Positions 59,259-64,000 of a stretch of 64,000 bases of DNA are shown piece after piece. The first letter of the stretch is position 1; every line of letters begins with the position of its first letter. Both the position numbers and the translations under genes were made by a program. A model generated the notes under the pieces. That model was not told the DNA's origin. It saw only the letters and a list, made by a program, of their open reading frames with translations, and made no database searches. Source of the stretch: Rhabdophis nuchalis (lineage: Eukaryota; Chordata; Lepidosauria; Squamata; Natricidae); NCBI GenBank assembly GCA_039707465.1, contig CM077643.1, forward strand, positions 247,780,919 through 247,844,918, in the 5' to 3' direction.

Positions 59259-59631
59259 TACAGGCTGTCCTCAATTGCAGCCACTTGCTTAGTGGCCATT
59301 CAAAGTTACAATAGCATTGAAAAAAGTGACTTATTTTTCACACTTATGACCATTGCAAAGTCCCCAAATTTGACACTTGGCAACTGGAGGTTATGATGGT
59401 TGCAGTGTCCCAAGGTTATTTTATCATGTTTTGCAACCTTCTACCAAAAAAATCAATGGAGAAGCCAGATTTACTTAACAGCCATGATACTAACAAATCA
59501 ATTGCAGTGATTCGCTTAACAACCGTGGCAAGAAAAGTCGTAAAATGGAATAAAACTCACTTAACAACTGTCTTGTTTAGCAATGGGAATTTTGGACTCA
59601 ATTGTGGTCGTAAGTCGAGGATTACCTGAAT
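59259..59631 (-). mobile_element. Tc1/mariner-like short element, CAGGTAGTCC family
   Basis: Complete copy. The left end is TA-CAGGCTGTCCTCAATTGC. The right end GTAAGTCGAGGATTACCTG is followed by AA, a changed TA. The body has GCTTAACAACCGTGGCAAGA and TCGTAAAATGGAATAAAACT. Confidence 0.85.
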
Positions 59632-59924
59632 ATTTTATTCACTTTGAGGATACTGTGTAGGTAAAATCTTCATGCAGAATAAGGAATTCAAAGCAGATTT
59701 TTTCCTTTTCTTAATTCTGAAAAATAACTTTCATTACATCTGAATATTGCAGTGGTTTTATGGTTTGATCCCATAGGATTTTCACTGGATTTGATGACTT
59801 GCTCTTTCTCCACTAGTTTTAAGATGAGAGCATATAGTAATATTTTTAACCATGTAATCTGGAGCGAAATGGAACTTGGTGAAAAACACTGCATCCATTT
59901 CTGTTTACCACAAAACAAAAAAGT

Positions 59925-60315
59925 TGATGAGACCCCAGAATGTGTGCAGAGAAGAATAACAAAGATGATAAAGGGAACGACACTACAGCTATCTTCCAGT
60001 ACCTGAGGGTACTGTCACAGATAAGAGGGGTTGACTTATTATCTAGGGCCCCAGAGGACAGGACAAGGTGTAATGGGTGGGAAGCTTGTTAGAGACCCAA
60101 CCTAGAAACAACAATTTTTCCGACAGGGCAAGCAATTAATTGGTAGAATAGCTTGCCTTCTGGGGTTGTGGGTGCTCCCATCAGTGTCAGCTTTCAAAAA
60201 TAGACTGGACAATCATTTGACTGGGATGGTATAAGGCTTCTGCCTTGAGCAGGTGGCTGGACTAGAAGACCTCTGAGGTCCCTTTCAGCCCTTTGATACT
60301 ATGATTCTATAGTGC
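59925..60315 (+). mobile_element. CR1 LINE, 3' end
   Basis: It reads ECVQRRITKM near 59,940, then diverged CR1 ORF2 remnants (AGTGTCAGCTTTCAAAAATAG) and CTAGAAGACCTCTGAGGTCC. The classic CR1 3' terminus TGATACTATGATTCTAT follows. It is older than the other CR1 copies. Confidence 0.85.
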
Positions 60316-60811
60316 TGCAAGAAGGGAAGAGAAGATTTTTTTTTGTATGTAACATTTCTCCTATGCTTCATTCTACTGAAATGAAGGGAAGAAGATGAAG
60401 TCTAACATACAATGGGGTTGGTAAGCCTGGTTTTTCCCCTCCAGGCATTGAGTATAAGGGTGGTAGATGAGCCTGTGATGGTTATTATTGAATGATTTCA
60501 GACTATCCCTTGGTGGGGGGGTTGGTTATTTCATTGTTTTTATTGTGTTGTAATTGTACATTATTGAGTTTTATCCTGCGTTAGTCCCCAGAGTTTCAAT
60601 TTTTGAATTGGGCAGCCAAATATATAATCTTAACAGCGTGTAGTGGAGTTCCATAGCTATTTTTTTTTTAAATCTTGTAATAAATATCAACTGCAGTTTG
60701 TTGCAGATTGGCTGTATTTGTATACTGGTGTAGTTAATATCAATTAAATTATGGTTTATTCATCAGTTTTATATACTGTTGGCTTTAACTGGTTCTCATT
60801 GGCTTATAGAA

Positions 60812-61040
60812 ACAGCATTTAGACTTATATACTACTTCACAGTGCTTTACAGCCCTCTCTAAGCAGTTTACAGAGTCAGCCTATTGCCCCCAACCATCCA
60901 GCTCCTCATTTTACCCACCTCGAAAGGATGGAAGGCTGAGTCAACCTTGAGCCTGGTGAGATTTGAATTGCCAAATTGCAGGCCCCAGAAGTATCCTGCA
61001 GTACTGCACTCTAACCACTGTGCCGCCAAGGCTCAGTAGG
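60812..61040 (-). mobile_element. tRNA-derived SINE, second family
   Basis: On the minus strand: GGCGGCACAGTGGTTAGAGT (A box), GGCAATTCAAATCTC (B box), then GTAAACTGCTTAGAGAGGGC and CACTGTGAAGTAGTATATAA at the end. Confidence 0.8.
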
Positions 61041-61084
61041 CTTATGGTCACAAAGTCGACATAATAGGAAAACTAACATTGTAA

Positions 61085-61300
61085 AATCGTAGTTAGTTCT
61101 TGACTGATAAGCAATCATTTAGGGGCCATTTGAGGTAACAACAGGGCTGGAAAAAATTACTGCCAAGCCAGTCGTGGCACAATTGTCACTATGTTCCCAC
61201 AGTCACGTGATCATGCTCGGCAGTTGACTTGCAATTACAACAGTTGCAGCATCTTCTAGATACTTGATCCTCGTTTGTGACTTTCCCAGCTGGCTTCCCA
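61085..61300 (-). mobile_element. Tc1/mariner-like short element, CAGGTAGTCC family, diverged
   Basis: TAGTTCTTGACTGATAAGCA, CAGTCACGTGATCATGCTCG and GTTGCAGCATCTTCTAG follow the family order. One end is lost. Confidence 0.55.
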
Positions 61301-61323
61301 CAAGCAGAGACAATGGGGACACT

Positions 61324-61453
61324 GCCTAAACCAGGGGTGTCCAAACTTGGGAACTTTAAGACTTGTGGACTTCAACTCCCAGAATTCCCCAGCCAGCATA
61401 GCTTGGCTCCACAAGTCTTAAAGTTCCCAAGTTTGGACACCCTTGGCCTAAAC
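61324..61453. mobile_element. Palindromic hAT-type element
   Basis: The element at 61332-61445 (114 bp) runs from CAGGGGTGTCCAAACTTGGG to CCCAAGTTTGGACACCCTTG. Its 8-bp duplication GCCTAAAC is perfect (61324-61331, 61446-61453). Confidence 0.93.
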
Positions 61454-62384
61454 TGTCAGACTCTAAATCCCTGTAAAAGAGGTTGGTTGCCAAACTTTTC
61501 CTGAACAATATCTGTGTGCATGCATCCCAAACCTCCAGGTCTTGTCTTGTAATGGGGGGGGGGGCATCTCCACACCTCTCATCATATGACCAGTATCTCA
61601 AGCTTCTCCAGCTGGTATGAATGCTCAGAAGGCTGTGTTCCACCGGAAGGAGATATTCCTGAAAAAGTACTCTGCTAATATAGAGACCTTTAAGATGAGA
61701 GGTTTTTGAGTTGCACTTGGAAGCCTCTTGACAGTCAGTGTGGTACCCACAACTTGTGGCTCCAGTGGATCTCACCTGCCCAACTGAGTATTTTTCATCG
61801 TCGACTTTGCATCTCGGGTAGGGCAGATTTTGAGAAAGACACAACATAATTTAAATGCAGAATGAGGTTTATTCCACTTACTTATTCCTGGCTTAAAAGC
61901 AATTGAAGGCATGGATGAGATCAGAATTGTTTTTAAAGTCCCATGTGACTTTATCAATAATCCCTGTGAAATTGGCTAGCTTTAATTGCAAACCTTGACA
62001 GCGGCTGGTGGAAACGGCAGGATGCCGCTGTCTGTTCCAAAGCAAGAAGCTGGCTAGACTGCTCAAGGTCTTACAGCTCAGCCTCTGTAAGACCTTGAGT
62101 CCGTGGCCTCAGAAGATAACCTTCACAGCTCAGTACATTTGCAGAGCTGAAAGGTCCCTAATTCGGTGTGATACCCAAGGCGCATTGGCATCCCCTTTTG
62201 TGAGGCCAGCCCAGAAGACATCTCTGTGCTTGATAGACACAAATGAAGCTCTGTGATCAGCTGCCAATTCTGTCTGTAGGGTCCTTGACAGAAAATGGAT
62301 ATGCACTTTGGGCATAATGCTTGCAATTCTTTTCCAGACTTGGATAGCTAAAACAAACCTTTGGCTGTGCTTACTTATTCATTC
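61454..62384 (+). other. SDC1: SDC1 intron 1, nothing recognised
   Basis: A poly-G run is at 61,555. The open frame of 163 residues on the minus strand matches nothing known. Confidence 0.5.
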
Positions 62385-62537
62385 ATGTATTCATTTAAAA
62401 CATTTGTATAGCTGCCCATCTTATGCCCAACTCTGGGCAGCTCCCAATCAAGAATTGAAGTAACATAAAAACTACATTCAAACTATTAACATTAAAAGCA
62501 AAAACCTGGCTCCAAGTCAAGCTTCCAACATGCAGCC
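62385..62537 (-). mobile_element. CR1/L2-like LINE 3' tail
   Basis: TTCATTCATGTATTCATTTA, then GCCCAACTCTGGGCAGCTCC, and on the minus strand GAGTTGGGCATAAGATGGGC followed by a TGAATAA-type tail. It is short, and the LTR element adjoins it. Confidence 0.55.
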
Positions 62538-62873
62538 TGTTGTGTCCTCGACCTGCGACCGGTCTCGACTTACGACCGGCCGCAGGTCTTCCAGGCTGCC
62601 TTTGGAGCCTTGGCAACAGGCTGTAGCAAGGCAGCCAACTGACAGACGCGCCTGATTGGCTGAGGCGCGCCTGGCCCTTGCTGCAGCCTGATTGGCTCCC
62701 CCTTTGACAGCTCCAAATATAAAGAGCTGTCAAAGCGCGGGAGCCCCTGTCTACCGCCTATTTCTTTAACTGAACCATTCTTCTATTGTAAGCTTGCCTA
62801 AAATAAAGGGCTGTGTTTTTGAGCAAACCTGGCTCGGACTCCCTCTATTCTCCACCGTGCAGAGAATCTAACA
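62538..62873 (+). mobile_element. 5' LTR of an LTR retrotransposon
   Basis: A 336-bp LTR with TG...CA ends (TGTTGTGTCCTCGACC to AGAGAATCTAACA). It contains two GATTGGCT (CCAAT-type) boxes, a TATA-like AAATATAAAGAGC (about 62,716) and the poly(A) signal AATAAAGGGC (about 62,803). The primer-binding site follows one base later. It lies in the same strand as SDC1. The 3' LTR is beyond the window. Confidence 0.8.
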
Positions 62874-62874
62874 C

Positions 62875-62893
62875 TGGCGACGAAGGTGGGATC
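62875..62893 (+). promoter_or_regulatory. Primer-binding site, serine-tRNA-like
   Basis: TGGCGACGAAGGTGGGATC is complementary to a tRNA 3' end ...GATCCCACCTTCGTCG-CCA, the acceptor/T-arm type of a vertebrate tRNA-Ser(GCT). Its place one base after the LTR is the expected one. Confidence 0.65.
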
Positions 62894-64000
62894 AGGCAGC
62901 GCTCATCGAGAAATAGCGAAAAGAATTTTACCCTCCCTGTTTTGTTGCGGTACGATCCCGCTCGACCCATCGAAGCGGCCACGGAAACCTGGGTCTCCTA
63001 CGGCCCGCCTCGAGCGCTTCCCTGCCGGCTAGTACGACCGGGCCAGGACGCTCGAAGACCCCTCGAGCTGCGGCGGCCGAGACCTCGAAACCGCGCAAGC
63101 CGTGGCTACCCCGGCAGCGGTCGACGACCTGCCGCGGGACACCGCTTCGCCCTCGGACAAAGCCACCAGAAACAGCCAGGAACTACGAAACGCACCGCTT
63201 CTTCCTCGGATCGAGCCGACAGAAGCAGCCAAGGCCTACGGGACTCCTGAGTCGCCGTGCAAGGCCCACCTACCGCCGCTACGACAAGCCTCCGCACCCA
63301 AAGAAACCGACAAGCCTCGCACCCAAAGAAACCGACAAGCCTTCGCACCCAAAAGAAACCGACAAGCCTTCGCACCCAAAAGAAACCGACAAGCCTTCAA
63401 ACGCAAGGCGAGGCACCAGACCACCGCAGCGCCAGCAGCACCAGCAGCAGCAACAGCGGCAAACCATCCGGCTGCCTCGCCGGGGCCCAACAGCCCGCCC
63501 GGCCGGGCCTGGGCTTCCCCGACTCCCAGCAACCATCTTCGGCCTGGCCGGGCTGACGCCGACCAGGCCCTCCCATCGAAGACCACGCCGAGATCCGTGA
63601 GACCTGCAAAAGGGCCTTCGCTAGTCAGGCCTCCCTGCCACCTCCCTGTCAGGCCTGTCCTGCCTCCCGCCATCATCGGCCTGGCCCAAGCCGACCAGTC
63701 GACCAGGCCTCCCTATCGAAGACCACGCCTCCTCGCCTGACTACCGGCAACCTTCATAGGCCTAGCTCAAGCCGAGCGGACGACCAGGCCTACACAACAA
63801 TCGCCACGCCCCCTCGCCCCGACTCACCGTTCCAGAGGACTCCGCCTATCCGGTAGGCCTCTCCGATGACGTCGCCTGGAGCTACACCCCGGCAAGGAGG
63901 AGCTTCCAGGGACACGTCCTCTTCCTCCAGCTCCTGACGAGACTCTGGGAAAATCCAGCGGACTGCGCATGCTCCGCTCTCCTGATGGACAAGCTTTTTC
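62894..64000 (+). mobile_element. LTR retrotransposon leader and possible gag start, cut by window end
   Basis: Very GC- and CpG-rich sequence. A 212-residue Pro/Ala/Arg-rich frame (63102-63740) contains a tandem repeat (63283-63398) and has no recognisable capsid, protease or polymerase motif. It could be a diverged gag start or non-coding leader. Reading frames on the minus strand are GC artefacts. Superfamily (Ty3/Gypsy or ERV) cannot be decided without pol. Confidence 0.6.
63283..63398 (+). repeat. Tandem repeat, 25-27-bp unit, 4.4 copies
   Basis: Units start GACAAGCC at 63283, 63309, 63334, 63361 and 63388. Lengths are 26, 25, 27 and 27 bp. The last two full units are identical. Confidence 0.93.

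Overview
This is a vertebrate nuclear DNA window, almost certainly from a squamate reptile and probably a snake. The evidence is intron-split genes with typical splice sites, CR1 and CR1-L3-type LINEs, a Sauria-type SINE, other tRNA-derived SINEs, very many short hAT and Tc1/mariner-like elements, and microsatellite-tailed repeats. Only two host genes are visible, both on the + strand. Everything else is intron, UTR or a dense, nested layer of mobile elements.

Region 1 (1-12,100) is the 3' part of PUM2, Pumilio RNA-binding family member 2. Six coding exons (2696-2830, 3471-3608, 4277-4402, 6462-6583, 7795-7987, 10208-10339) encode Puf repeats 3-8 and the C-terminus. A long AT-rich 3' UTR follows, with several AATAAA signals and perfect Pumilio-binding octamers (TGTANATA). 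The first of these exons has two donor sites 6 nt apart, which adds or omits two residues between Puf repeats 3 and 4.

Region 2 (12,100-45,550) is intergenic and holds most of the repeats. The best find is a pair of complete, roughly 1.99-kb non-LTR elements (15846-17836 on minus, 18325-20312 on plus). Each has a 5' UTR, one L1-type ORF1 and a short 3' UTR, and no reverse-transcriptase ORF. Each is bounded by a perfect long target-site duplication (20 and 16 bp). They look like a squamate counterpart of the mammalian half-L1 (HAL1) elements. The plus copy is inserted in the reverse transcriptase of a CR1-L3 LINE, whose reading frame rejoins across the insertion. At least six distinct short DNA-transposon families are present. 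For several hAT copies both 8-bp target duplications can be read exactly.

Region 3 (45,550-64,000) is the promoter/CpG island, the signal-peptide exon (46404-46469) and the start of the very long first intron of a syndecan gene. It is most likely SDC1, because PUM2-SDC1 tandem order is the known vertebrate arrangement (PUM1-SDC3 is the paralogous pair). The intron carries a triple-nested transposon block (56.7-57.6 kb). At the window edge there is an intact 5' LTR with a serine-tRNA-like primer-binding site and a strikingly CpG-rich internal region (62,538 onward), so this is probably a young LTR retrotransposon.

PUM2 and SDC1 are neighbours in the same direction but are not known to act in one pathway. 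PUM2 represses mRNAs after transcription, and syndecan-1 is a heparan-sulfate proteoglycan of the cell surface.
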